A stretch of 7,597 nucleotides of DNA from Candidatus Woesearchaeota archaeon (GTDB taxonomy: Archaea > Nanobdellota > Nanobdellia > Woesearchaeales > JACRKL01): NCBI GenBank assembly GCA_016219795.1, contig JACRKK010000033.1:1-7597 (forward strand), written 5' to 3'. Every line of letters starts with the position of its first letter. Positions within the stretch are counted from its first letter, which is position 1. A program made the position numbers and the translations under genes. The notes under the pieces were generated by a model. That model was not told the DNA's origin. It worked only from the letters and a program-made list of their open reading frames with translations, and ran no database searches. This document shows positions 1-6,644 of this stretch, piece by piece.

Positions 1-2
1 AT

Positions 3-1655
3 GCAGTATTTCAGATACGAAGTTCAGTAGTCCATTTCACCACCATACGAGCACATGATGTTGCTGCAAACATCACCTTATCTCGCTCCGCAACGGTTAA
101 TTTTGTGAAAGATGATAATACCAGCACATTGCAATCAACCGTTGATGCAACCTCACCCCATTACGCTAACGGTATAGATGCTTCTACAGTTACAGTTACA
201 TTGAGGAATATGCAGGGACAGCCTCTTATCAACCATCAGGTACAGATTACATCCAGCAGGCCTTCTCTGGATACCATCACAGCATTGAACGCCCAGACTA
301 ATGCAGGTGGCCAGGCAGTGTTCCGGGTAACTTCCCTGACCGTTGGACAGAGTATCATCAACGCAACAGACGTCTCTCAGAATGTCCACCTCATTGATAC
401 TGCAGCCATCGATTTCATCCCTAATGTGACCTTAGAAATTCCAGATACCAACCTCTCGACGGTTGATGCCACTTCACCGCATTATGCTGATGGCATTGAT
501 GCATCACAGGTCACGGTAACGTTGTTCACCTCTGCGGGAACACCGATTGTCGGTCATCAGGTGAGCGTGGTTACGACAAGCACGGATGATGCACTTACAG
601 TCCTTAACAGTATCACTGATGCTAGCGGTCAGGCACAATTTGAAATAAGGAGCACAGTTCCGCACAACACGACTGTCTACGCACGAGACGAAACCAGCGG
701 GACAGACCTGACCGATACAGCACAGGTTGAGTTTAGGCCAGTCCCTCAGAATAACAATCCCTCAGTCATCATCACTAATCCTCTAGATCTGGCTTCCTTT
801 ACAACAGGCCAACCTATCTTGTTTACTGCCTTGGGAACAGACCCAGACGGCGATGCCCTTACCTATTATTGGTTCTTTGGTGATGGCGCAAGTTCCTTTG
901 GCCAGAACAGCCAGCATACTTATCTTATGCCAGGAACATATCCTGTCTCGGTTGTTGCAAGCGATGGTAGAGGTGGCTTCGGGACTGATAGTATTAGTGT
1001 CATTGTCACTAACCAGACCCAGCCCCCTCAGAATACTACACCACTCTATGTGAACATTGTTGCTATCCCCGAAAAAGGCAAGGCTCCCTTGCATGTGGAA
1101 TTTTCTGCCATAGTTGCGGGAGGAAATGGCCATTACGCTTACTCCTGGGACTTTGGTGATGGCTCGTCAAGTACTGATGCTGCTCCCACTCATATTTATC
1201 AGGAGCAGGGTGCATATAATGTCCGTCTCTGGGTTGTGGACACTGATGGAAATGCAGGTTTTGACAAGACTGTTATTACAGTAACTGATCATGAAGACTC
1301 CATTGAGCCGCAGGATAAAATCACCATTAGCGGCCTACGTCTCCTCGATGATGATGTCAAGGCAGGCCAGGAAATGACGCTTATTGTTACCGTGGAAAAT
1401 AACGATGCGAGCGTAAAGCTCAAAGACACCAAGATTACGGCAGTGCTACCTGTCCTTGGAGAACGCAAGAGTGTGCAGATAGGTACCCTGCGCCCGGGAC
1501 AGCAGGTAACTAAATATATGACTCTGCCCATTGCCTGTACCGCACAGGGTATGCATGAGGTTGAGGTTGTTGTTGCAGGCGACAAGACTAGCGGAGAACA
1601 GGTGTTTAGGAGGAAATTCAGAGAGTTTAGGGTCAAAGGAACTGTTTGCAGCTGA
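3..1655 (+). CDS. Surface adhesin-like protein with Big-1 and PKD repeats (5' partial)
   Basis: The frame is open to the left edge, so the gene starts outside the window. A GTG at 105 is not a credible start because the 34 codons before it already encode the end of another repeat of the same type. Counting from base 3, residues 1-34 are the tail of one invasin/intimin-like Ig (Big-1) domain. Residues 45-141 and 152-249 are two full copies, both opening with STVDATSPHYA and spaced 107 residues apart. Residues about 252-337 and 347-429 are PKD domains, with the hallmark WFFGDG and WDFGDG motifs. Residues about 438-550 form a CARDB-like beta-sandwich that closely resembles the middle domain of the next gene. 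No membrane helix or sorting signal follows; the protein ends at GTVCS. Such modules are typical of extracellular stalks and adhesins. An extracellular role in adhesion or envelope structure is inferred; the ligand is unknown. Confidence 0.9.
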   Translation, partial: AVFQIRSSVVHFTTIRAHDVAANITLSRSATVNFVKDDNTSTLQSTVDATSPHYANGIDASTVTVTLRNMQGQPLINHQVQITSSRPSLDTITALNAQTNAGGQAVFRVTSLTVGQSIINATDVSQNVHLIDTAAIDFIPNVTLEIPDTNLSTVDATSPHYADGIDASQVTVTLFTSAGTPIVGHQVSVVTTSTDDALTVLNSITDASGQAQFEIRSTVPHNTTVYARDETSGTDLTDTAQVEFRPVPQNNNPSVIITNPLDLASFTTGQPILFTALGTDPDGDALTYYWFFGDGASSFGQNSQHTYLMPGTYPVSVVASDGRGGFGTDSISVIVTNQTQPPQNTTPLYVNIVAIPEKGKAPLHVEFSAIVAGGNGHYAYSWDFGDGSSSTDAAPTHIYQEQGAYNVRLWVVDTDGNAGFDKTVITVTDHEDSIEPQDKITISGLRLLDDDVKAGQEMTLIVTVENNDASVKLKDTKITAVLPVLGERKSVQIGTLRPGQQVTKYMTLPIACTAQGMHEVEVVVAGDKTSGEQVFRRKFREFRVKGTVCS

Positions 1656-1701
1656 CCATAACCTTTTTATAGGAGTTGTGCTTACTGTAGGATGGTTATG
1701 G
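1656..1701 (+). repeat. Inverted repeat right after the stop codon
   Basis: CCATAACC at 1656-1663 is the exact reverse complement of GGTTATGG at 1694-1701, with 30 bases between. The left arm begins directly after the TGA stop of the adhesin gene and is followed by five T residues (1664-1668), a possible archaeal T-run terminator. The pairing could protect the 3' end or be chance; an 8-bp stem with a 30-base loop is only moderately convincing. Confidence 0.35.
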
Positions 1702-1729
1702 GGTTTAATCACTATAGCATGATACTGCA

Positions 1730-1746
1730 CCGAAAGGTTTAAATAC
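1730..1746 (+). promoter_or_regulatory. Archaeal BRE/TATA promoter
   Basis: CCGAAAGG followed by TTTAAATA (1738-1745) is a good match to an archaeal BRE plus TATA box. A start of transcription about 25 bases downstream (near 1767-1770) would give a leader of about 25 bases containing the purine-rich GTGGGGGT, which ends seven bases before the ATG of the next gene. This indicates the second gene is transcribed independently of the first. Confidence 0.7.
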
Positions 1747-1792
1747 CAGGTGCTGCCAAAAGACAAAAAATAAATGATGTGGGGGTAAAAAC

Positions 1793-3136
1793 ATGAACAT
1801 GTACAAAACATTGGGTGCTATTCTTCTGTTGTTGGTAAGCCTGGTGGCTGTGCAGGGTGCACGCAACTATGGTGATGATCTTTCCAATCTTATTTATATC
1901 CACAGTGTGGAAATTGACGATACGGAAATGGATAATTCTGGTATTGCCACTCTTGATGTGCAGCGCGGAGATGAGGTAGAAGTCAAAGTATCTTTTGAGT
2001 CCTCAGTAGATCTTGATGATGTTCAGGTTGAGGCTGCTCTCTATGGCTTTGAGTATGATGCGTATGAGCCAAACTATGAGAGAACCGGCCTCTTTGATGT
2101 GGATCTTAATACCACCTACACCAAAAGACTGAAGCTGAAGCTTTCAGGAAATATCCAGGAAGATGAATATGTGCTTTCAGTCAGAGTTGCCACAAGAACC
2201 GGCTCCACCTATTATGAATACAGGCTGAAAATTGATGTTGCACGAAAGAGCCTTGTTATCAAGGACGTTGTCTTTACACCTCAGGACCAGGTTGTTGCCG
2301 GCAGAGCACTTCTGGCTACCTTACGCTTGAAGAATGACGGTGAGAAGGATCTCAACGGCATCCGTTATGAGGTTACTATACCAGCGCTTGGCGTTTCTTA
2401 TGCTAACTGGGTTGATGAAATCGAAGCAGATCCAGCAAGAGGCAGGGACAACGAAGTAACAACTGAGGAAGCATACTTAAGAATCCCAGCCTGTGCTGAA
2501 GCAGGAACTTACCCAGTCAAAGTCACCGTTACCTATGATGAAGGATATGAGAAAGTGACTGAACAGTCATCTATTGAAGTGCTGAAGGGCGAATGTGATG
2601 CTGTTTCAGCGCCAGTAGAGCCAGTCACCCCTGTGGATAAGACGGTGATTTCCATCGCATCTGAGACGCAGGACGTTGTTGCAGGAGAGAGCGGTTCTCT
2701 TTATCCAGTAACTGTAACTAATGCAGGAAGTAAGGCAAAGACCTATACACTGACTGTGGATGGCGGCGAAGGATGGGCAACGTTTAAGGTAACACCAAAC
2801 ACCTTTGTCTTAAACAGCGGCGAGACCAAGACTGCTTATTTGTATGTCAGTGCATTTTCCACTGCCAGTGCAGGTGAACGCATGTTCAGTCTCACCGTAA
2901 GTGCTGACGGATCCGAGCTTAAGCAGATTCCGCTGAAAGCAAATGTTCAGGAAGGCAAGAAAGCAGAAGAGCCAGCCAAAAAAGACTGGGGCAATGTCAC
3001 GAAAGGACTTGAAATTGCTTTGGTTGTACTGGTTATCCTTCTGGTCATCCTTGGTCTGATCATCGGCTTTTCCAAGCTACGCGGCGGAAACGATGAAGGC
3101 AAGGATGAAGAAGCATCCGGGCAGACCTACTATTAA
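1793..3136 (+). CDS. Single-pass surface protein with CARDB/NEW3-like beta-sandwich domains
   Basis: The 447-residue product has a signal peptide (residues 1 to about 22, hydrophobic core AILLLLVSLVAV), an extracellular part and one membrane helix near residues 405-427, followed by a short charged cytoplasmic tail ending QTYY. Three beta-sandwich segments can be read. Residues 31-150 are unassigned; 151-268 are CARDB-like, with cysteines at 234 and 268; 283-386 resemble the NEW3/COG1470 type (an S-layer-like or membrane-anchored Ig-like fold). The start at 1793 is supported by the upstream SD-like GTGGGGGT and promoter; a second ATG two codons later is possible. The middle domain is shared with the C terminus of the preceding gene product, including both cysteines (PIAC/IPAC and KGxxC), so the two probably belong to one surface system. 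The topology is well supported; the function is unknown. Confidence 0.9.
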   Translation: MNMYKTLGAILLLLVSLVAVQGARNYGDDLSNLIYIHSVEIDDTEMDNSGIATLDVQRGDEVEVKVSFESSVDLDDVQVEAALYGFEYDAYEPNYERTGLFDVDLNTTYTKRLKLKLSGNIQEDEYVLSVRVATRTGSTYYEYRLKIDVARKSLVIKDVVFTPQDQVVAGRALLATLRLKNDGEKDLNGIRYEVTIPALGVSYANWVDEIEADPARGRDNEVTTEEAYLRIPACAEAGTYPVKVTVTYDEGYEKVTEQSSIEVLKGECDAVSAPVEPVTPVDKTVISIASETQDVVAGESGSLYPVTVTNAGSKAKTYTLTVDGGEGWATFKVTPNTFVLNSGETKTAYLYVSAFSTASAGERMFSLTVSADGSELKQIPLKANVQEGKKAEEPAKKDWGNVTKGLEIALVVLVILLVILGLIIGFSKLRGGNDEGKDEEASGQTYY

Positions 3137-3146
3137 GGTAGGTTAC

Positions 3147-3161
3147 TTTTTCCTTTTTTTT
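3147..3161 (+). terminator. T-run terminator
   Basis: Ten bases after the TAA stop lie five T residues, CC and eight T residues. Archaeal RNA polymerase terminates at such U-rich tracts without needing a strong hairpin. It probably separates the single-pass surface protein gene from the large membrane protein gene. Confidence 0.6.
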
Positions 3162-3170
3162 CTGATTATC

Positions 3171-3198
3171 TTCTTAAGGAATAAAACCCCCTTAAGAA
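3171..3198 (+). promoter_or_regulatory. 9-bp inverted repeat flanking a TATA-like box
   Basis: TTCTTAAGG (3171-3179) and CCTTAAGAA (3190-3198) are perfect reverse complements separated by ten bases. The spacer contains AATAAAA, a TATA-like sequence centred about 26 bases before the ATG at 3209, which is right for a leaderless or very short-leader archaeal transcript. The arrangement resembles an operator over a promoter; alternatively it is an RNA hairpin just before GAGG at 3201-3204, a weak ribosome site only four bases from the start codon. Confidence 0.5.
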
Positions 3199-3208
3199 AT
3201 GAGGCACT

Positions 3209-6043
3209 ATGAGGACATACAATCTTTTTTTTATTGCACTGGTATGCTTTTTTCTAGTTCCGTTTGCATTTGCACAGGATTTCCAGGCATATACTTTCCA
3301 CAAAGAGATGTTGGTATGCTCCTCAGATACCACCCAAGAGATGTTGGTAGTGGAGAACACAGGCAGCGTTGCTTCATTCTATACCCTTTCGCTGAATGGA
3401 AAGGCCGCGCCGTTTGTGACCATGGCTCCTGCGTTTTTTGCACTTGATCCAGGTGAGCGTAAAGAGATTACGCTCTATATCAGACCGTCTCCAGTTGCAA
3501 TAGAAGGGATTTATGGCTTGGTCGTTGTCTTGGAGTCTGATGAGCATGTTGAGAAGCAGATCGCGATGGATATCATTGTAGAGCGGTGCGCAAATTTTAG
3601 GGTTTCTGTCGATAATCAACATATAACTTCCTGCAGTGGCGAAACTTCGTTTTTTCTTGCAGAGTTTACCAACATAGGTCCCTTTCCAGAGACCATTCAG
3701 TTTTCAGTAGATCATCTGGGATCGTATACCAAAGCAAGCGAGAATCCGGTTGTTCTGCCGCCGAATGAAACGGGCAGTTCCCTTATCTATATTACTTTGC
3801 CGGACGCCGGAAATTATGCATTTAAAATGAGTGTGCAGGGAACAGAAAGCAAGTATGCTACTTCTCTGCCATTGTCGCTTGATGTGCTGGATTGCTCACC
3901 AGAGCCGCCCGCATCCAAGAATAGCAAACTTCTCCTAACCATTATTGTTATTGCGTTTCTTCTTATAGGAGGTATTATTGCCCTAATTATTCTTTTTTTC
4001 TTTAAAGAAGAGGAAGAAGAAAAAACTAAACCGGAAACATTTGTGGAATACCAGAGTATCATTAGAGATGGGAAAGAAGAAACGGAAGCAGCCAAAAAAG
4101 AAGAGGATGCATATAGGGATCAGGTAAAACAGGCGGAAGAAACAAGTGAGTCGGCATTTGAAGCCGAGCCCTTATTGCAAGAGGCCACTACAGAACAGCC
4201 AGAAGAAACAAAAACGCGCTGGTGGCTCTGGTTGATTGCGTTGGGCATTATTATTGCTCTGGGCGTTGCGCTTTTTGCAGGATTTAAGCTATGGAATACC
4301 TTATCTCTTGTTAATGTTACCACTGCCGGAAATGGCACTGTAAATGTTTTGGGCCCCACGTTATCTATCATCCCTAATGCTTCTATCCCTCGTGTTATTA
4401 ATGCAACAACACTTGCTTCTGCAAATGCAACGACGGCAGATGGTTTTAAGGTAACAGCTATTATAGGTAATATCTGGTTCAGGATTGTCCTGGGTATTGT
4501 TGCTGCTCTGATTATTCTTTTAGTCATTGTCCGTGCTCTGCGCAGACGGAATAATGGGTATGAGAACAGCGTGTTTGCTCCGTTAGTACCCAAGAAACAG
4601 TCGCTTTCTGTTAACTTACAGGAAGAAGATGCAACACTCCGGAGTGTAGAAGTGCATCCTGTGCATGCTGCGGAGAATGTTTCTTTAGATGTGGTTTCCT
4701 TTAGACGGAAGCCTTTTTTTGCAAAAAAGTGCAGGGATGCGTACGCCTATTGTTCTATGAAAACCAGTATGCTTCAGGCTGATATTAGCAGCATAACGGT
4801 AAGGTTCAGACTGGAGAAGGCACGGTTGGGTGATATTCCGTCTACCCAAATAAGATTATTTGCCCTGGACGGACAATGGGTTCCTCAGGAGACCCGAAAA
4901 CTCAGAGCTGATGCACAGTATTATTATTATGAGGCACGGCTCCCTGAACTTACCAGTAAGCTCTATGCCATAGCTCCTCTTGAGATCCCTTTTAAGGAAA
5001 CGAACGTTTCTGCTGGAAAGGAGACCGAGAAAAGGCGCTGGTGGCCTGCTGTTCTTATCATTTTGATTATTCTGGCATTGCTTGCACTACTCCTCTATTA
5101 TGGCCCTACTGCATATACTACCTATATCGGTGATTTGTTCAATCAAACCAATGGGGGTGGCACATCAGCAAAGAATGTGGGCATCCAGCTTGCAAATGCA
5201 ACTGCCAGGCCACAGCCGATTCTGGTTTTGCCTTCCAATAATGCAAGTGCCAATGTCACTGCACAAGAATCCCCCGTTGGGGGTGGGTTACTGTCACGAT
5301 GGTGGGTTTTTGTGCTTGTATTTTTAGTCTGTTTTGTTGTTGCTTACTTTTTGTTCTCTCTCTTTTTTGGACGGAAAGCAGTCGAGGCAAAACAGCCACC
5401 CCAACGGAAGAAAGAAAAGAAGCATACGTCAAAGAAATGGAGGTATACCTTGCTTTTGCTTGTCATTATAGGAGCTGTTCTCCTGATAGGATATTTTGCA
5501 GGAAAGGTTGTTTTGCCTTCTTGGAATGTCTCAGAAGCAAATGCAACAGCAGCAAAGAATGTGTCTCTCTTGTTGCCAGTTTCTCCGCCTGCTGCACCGT
5601 CGCAGGAGAATGTGTCATTGGACCCTGTGCGCATGAAGATTTTGGAGTATATCACTCAACAGAATGCCTCTGATGATTTTAGTGTCCAGATCTGGGGGCA
5701 GGATACTACCCATACCCTTGACCTTTCTGATTACTTTGAAGACCCGGACAAAGCGGGGCTTACCTATGGTATTGATGAACCCGTGGATAATATCAGTATC
5801 AGTGTCAGTAAGGCAGGACAAGTGACTATGGTACCTGACGAGGGTTGGTATGGAATTAGGAATACCCTCTTTACCGCATCTGATGGGGAATTCACCACAG
5901 AAAGCCCGGTGGTGACGCTGGTGGTTGTGCCTGAGGATATGATGCCCAAACGCAGTCAGCAGTGGATGATTTTTGGTATTGTTGCGTTGGTGCTTGTGGT
6001 TATGGTGGTGTTGTTCATTATGTCACGAAGGTCTGAGTCTTGA
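3209..6043 (+). CDS. Multi-pass surface glycoprotein with PGF-pre-PGF-like and cadherin-like domains
   Basis: The 944-residue product has a signal peptide (1-22, AFA before Q23). An extracellular beta-sandwich region (23-240) with cysteines 37, 127, 142 and 229 resembles NEW3/COG1470 domains. Membrane helices lie near 241-265, 338-358, 422-443, 611-631, 698-720, 746-768 and 918-938. The loops at 359-421 and 632-697 and the segment at 769-822 are rich in NxT/NxS sequons, as expected outside the cell. The segments 266-337 (acidic then mixed charge), 444-610 and 721-745 (very basic) are flanked by positive residues and are predicted cytoplasmic. Residues about 465-592 match the pattern of the PGF-pre-PGF domain (VRFRLEKA, IRLFALDGQW, YYYYEA, LYAIA). 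Residues about 822-908 resemble a cadherin-like domain (LDLSDYFEDPD, FTASDGEF). Helices 2, 4, 5 and 6 start with similar K/R-W motifs, suggesting internal duplication. No enzyme motif was seen; an envelope or adhesion role is inferred. Confidence 0.9.
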   Translation: MRTYNLFFIALVCFFLVPFAFAQDFQAYTFHKEMLVCSSDTTQEMLVVENTGSVASFYTLSLNGKAAPFVTMAPAFFALDPGERKEITLYIRPSPVAIEGIYGLVVVLESDEHVEKQIAMDIIVERCANFRVSVDNQHITSCSGETSFFLAEFTNIGPFPETIQFSVDHLGSYTKASENPVVLPPNETGSSLIYITLPDAGNYAFKMSVQGTESKYATSLPLSLDVLDCSPEPPASKNSKLLLTIIVIAFLLIGGIIALIILFFFKEEEEEKTKPETFVEYQSIIRDGKEETEAAKKEEDAYRDQVKQAEETSESAFEAEPLLQEATTEQPEETKTRWWLWLIALGIIIALGVALFAGFKLWNTLSLVNVTTAGNGTVNVLGPTLSIIPNASIPRVINATTLASANATTADGFKVTAIIGNIWFRIVLGIVAALIILLVIVRALRRRNNGYENSVFAPLVPKKQSLSVNLQEEDATLRSVEVHPVHAAENVSLDVVSFRRKPFFAKKCRDAYAYCSMKTSMLQADISSITVRFRLEKARLGDIPSTQIRLFALDGQWVPQETRKLRADAQYYYYEARLPELTSKLYAIAPLEIPFKETNVSAGKETEKRRWWPAVLIILIILALLALLLYYGPTAYTTYIGDLFNQTNGGGTSAKNVGIQLANATARPQPILVLPSNNASANVTAQESPVGGGLLSRWWVFVLVFLVCFVVAYFLFSLFFGRKAVEAKQPPQRKKEKKHTSKKWRYTLLLLVIIGAVLLIGYFAGKVVLPSWNVSEANATAAKNVSLLLPVSPPAAPSQENVSLDPVRMKILEYITQQNASDDFSVQIWGQDTTHTLDLSDYFEDPDKAGLTYGIDEPVDNISISVSKAGQVTMVPDEGWYGIRNTLFTASDGEFTTESPVVTLVVVPEDMMPKRSQQWMIFGIVALVLVVMVVLFIMSRRSES

Positions 6044-6076
6044 GTTGTGAGAAAAATTTTCTTTACGGTTAAGTCA

Positions 6077-6297
6077 AGAAGGGTGTCTTGGCCTGTTTGT
6101 GGAGGTAAAGATTTGCCGCACGGCCACGAGTACGGCGGCTTGATGGACTTCGTCCTATGTGCCACCCCGAATGGGGCAGCCCCCGTCACATCAAGCGCCG
6201 TAGTGGCGTGCGGCGAGCCGAGGGTAGGCTCCCACGGAGTGGCGAGTAGGGTGTGCGAAGCACATCCGTCGCACCGCCACAAACGGTGCCCTCTTCT
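6077..6297 (+). ncRNA. Candidate GC-rich multibranched structured RNA, family unknown
   Basis: This block is much richer in G and C than its surroundings and shows nested pairing. A closing helix pairs 6090-6102 with 6277-6290 (GTTTGTGG with CCACAAAC at its core) and extends outward through AGAAG 6077-6081 with CTTCT 6293-6297. Inside, 6115-6127 pairs with 6203-6214 and 6133-6145 with 6189-6200, each helix 12 bp with one extra G on the 5' side; this arm is capped by small hairpins GGAC/GTCC and CCCC/GGGG. Two further hairpins follow: GAGCC/GGCTC (6215-6231), and 6239-6245 with 6269-6274 leading to GTGTGC-GAA-GCACAT (6252-6264). A pyrimidine-rich tract (6302-6313) could end transcription, and an A/T-rich stretch at 6051-6060 could be its promoter. 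It lacks signatures I would expect of RNase P or SRP RNA. It may instead be a repetitive DNA element; the strand is assumed from its neighbours. Confidence 0.4.
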
Positions 6298-6315
6298 ACG
6301 GCTTTCTCTTCCTTG

Positions 6316-6327
6316 GCATTTATATGC
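6316..6327. promoter_or_regulatory. Palindromic TATA-like site in the gene-free stretch
   Basis: GCATTTATATGC contains a TATA-like TTTATATG and has matching GCAT/ATGC ends. The stretch 6298-6475 has no convincing gene. This site and another TATA-like CTTATATA at 6359-6366 are the only promoter candidates in it apart from the tRNA promoter, and no transcript product can be named. Confidence 0.25.
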
Positions 6328-6358
6328 ACAAAAATTAATAGTCGTAATGTTTCATGTG

Positions 6359-6416
6359 CTTATATACCGCAGACTTTGACTATAAACATCCGAAAATCAA
6401 AGTCTGCCAGTATAAG
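6359..6416. repeat. Long imperfect inverted repeat (58 bases)
   Basis: GCAGACTTTGA (6369-6379) and TCAAAGTCTGC (6397-6407) form a perfect 11-bp stem with a 17-base loop. Beyond it, CTTATATAC (6359-6367) opposes GTATAAG (6410-6416), so the symmetry continues with small interruptions. It may be a strong hairpin, a small transposable element (MITE-like) or a regulatory site; both outer arms contain TATA-like sequence facing inward. It ends about 25 bases before the tRNA promoter. Confidence 0.55.
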
Positions 6417-6434
6417 TTGACTTGACCATCCCAG

Positions 6435-6449
6435 CAAAAGTTTTTTATA
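6435..6449 (+). promoter_or_regulatory. BRE/TATA promoter of tRNA-Trp
   Basis: CAAAAG (BRE-like) followed by TTTTTTATA is centred about 30 bases upstream of the first base of the tRNA, the usual archaeal spacing for a transcript starting close to the mature 5' end. Confidence 0.6.
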
Positions 6450-6475
6450 GGGCTCGGTTCTAACGGCTTTTATTC

Positions 6476-6634
6476 GGGGCTGTAGTATAACCTGGCAGAA
6501 TAGCAGGCTCCAGTCACTGGAGCGATGAGCTGCAGATAATCCTTTGCAGCGATGATTATGCAAAAAGGTCTGTTGAGGCGCATTTGCTTCAAGGAAGAGA
6601 CCTGTGGATCTGGGTTCGAATCCCAGCAGCCCCA
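6476..6634 (+). tRNA. tRNA-Trp(CCA), intron-containing
   Basis: The exons are 6476-6513 and 6600-6634, giving a 73-base mature tRNA. Acceptor GGGGCTG pairs perfectly with CAGCCCC, with discriminator A at 6634; CCA is not encoded. The D-loop AACCTGGCA has A14, G18-G19 and A21 in standard places. The anticodon stem GCAGG/CCTGT closes the loop CTCCAG+A with anticodon CCA (6510-6512). The T-arm is CTGGG-TTCGAAT-CCCAG (6610-6626). The loop CTCCAGA is, from memory, the same as in haloarchaeal tRNA-Trp. The D-stem is weak: G10-U25, U11-A24, an A12/A23 mismatch and U13-G22. TTTT follows directly and may terminate transcription. Confidence 0.9.
6514..6599 (+). other. tRNA-Trp intron (86 bases, position 37/38) with C/D-guide-like boxes
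   Basis: The boundaries follow from restoring a seven-base anticodon loop, with the intron after G37 as in most archaeal tRNA introns. The intron has two copies of GCGATGA (6522-6528 and 6549-6555), one base off box C (RTGATGA). It also has two stretches complementary to the tRNA: CTGGAGC (6517-6523) to positions 31-37, and AGGTCT (6566-6571) to 6598-6603 across the 3' splice site. In euryarchaea the tRNA-Trp intron is known to act as a box C/D RNA guiding methylation of C34 and U39. The bulge-helix-bulge splicing motif is poor here: only three of four central pairs (6508, 6509 and 6511 with 6597, 6596 and 6594) form. Confidence 0.75.
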
Positions 6635-6644
6635 TTTTCCTTAT

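Noticed and set aside
105..107. GTG as the start of the first gene
   Set aside because: The frame upstream is open to the window edge and encodes the end of a further Big-1 repeat.
1774..1788. Four-codon leader ORF (ATG ATG TGG GGG TAA) before the second gene
   Set aside because: It overlaps the SD-like GTGGGGGT and is so short that chance is the simplest explanation.
4120..4593. Minus-strand frame of 157 codons and other long antisense frames inside the large membrane protein gene
   Set aside because: They are shadows of a gene with clear signal peptide, membrane helices and domains; they have no domains or start signals of their own.
6077..6297. RNase P RNA or SRP RNA
   Set aside because: I did not find the conserved cores expected of these RNAs, such as the GGAAGG-type SRP helix 8 loop or the RNase P GAGGAAAGTC and ACAGAA elements.
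6047..6379. Plus-strand reading frame of 110 codons across the GC-rich element (and a minus-strand frame at 5956-6282)
   Set aside because: No ribosome site, no recognisable domain, odd composition explained by the nested inverted repeats, and the minus frame overlaps the end of a well-supported gene.
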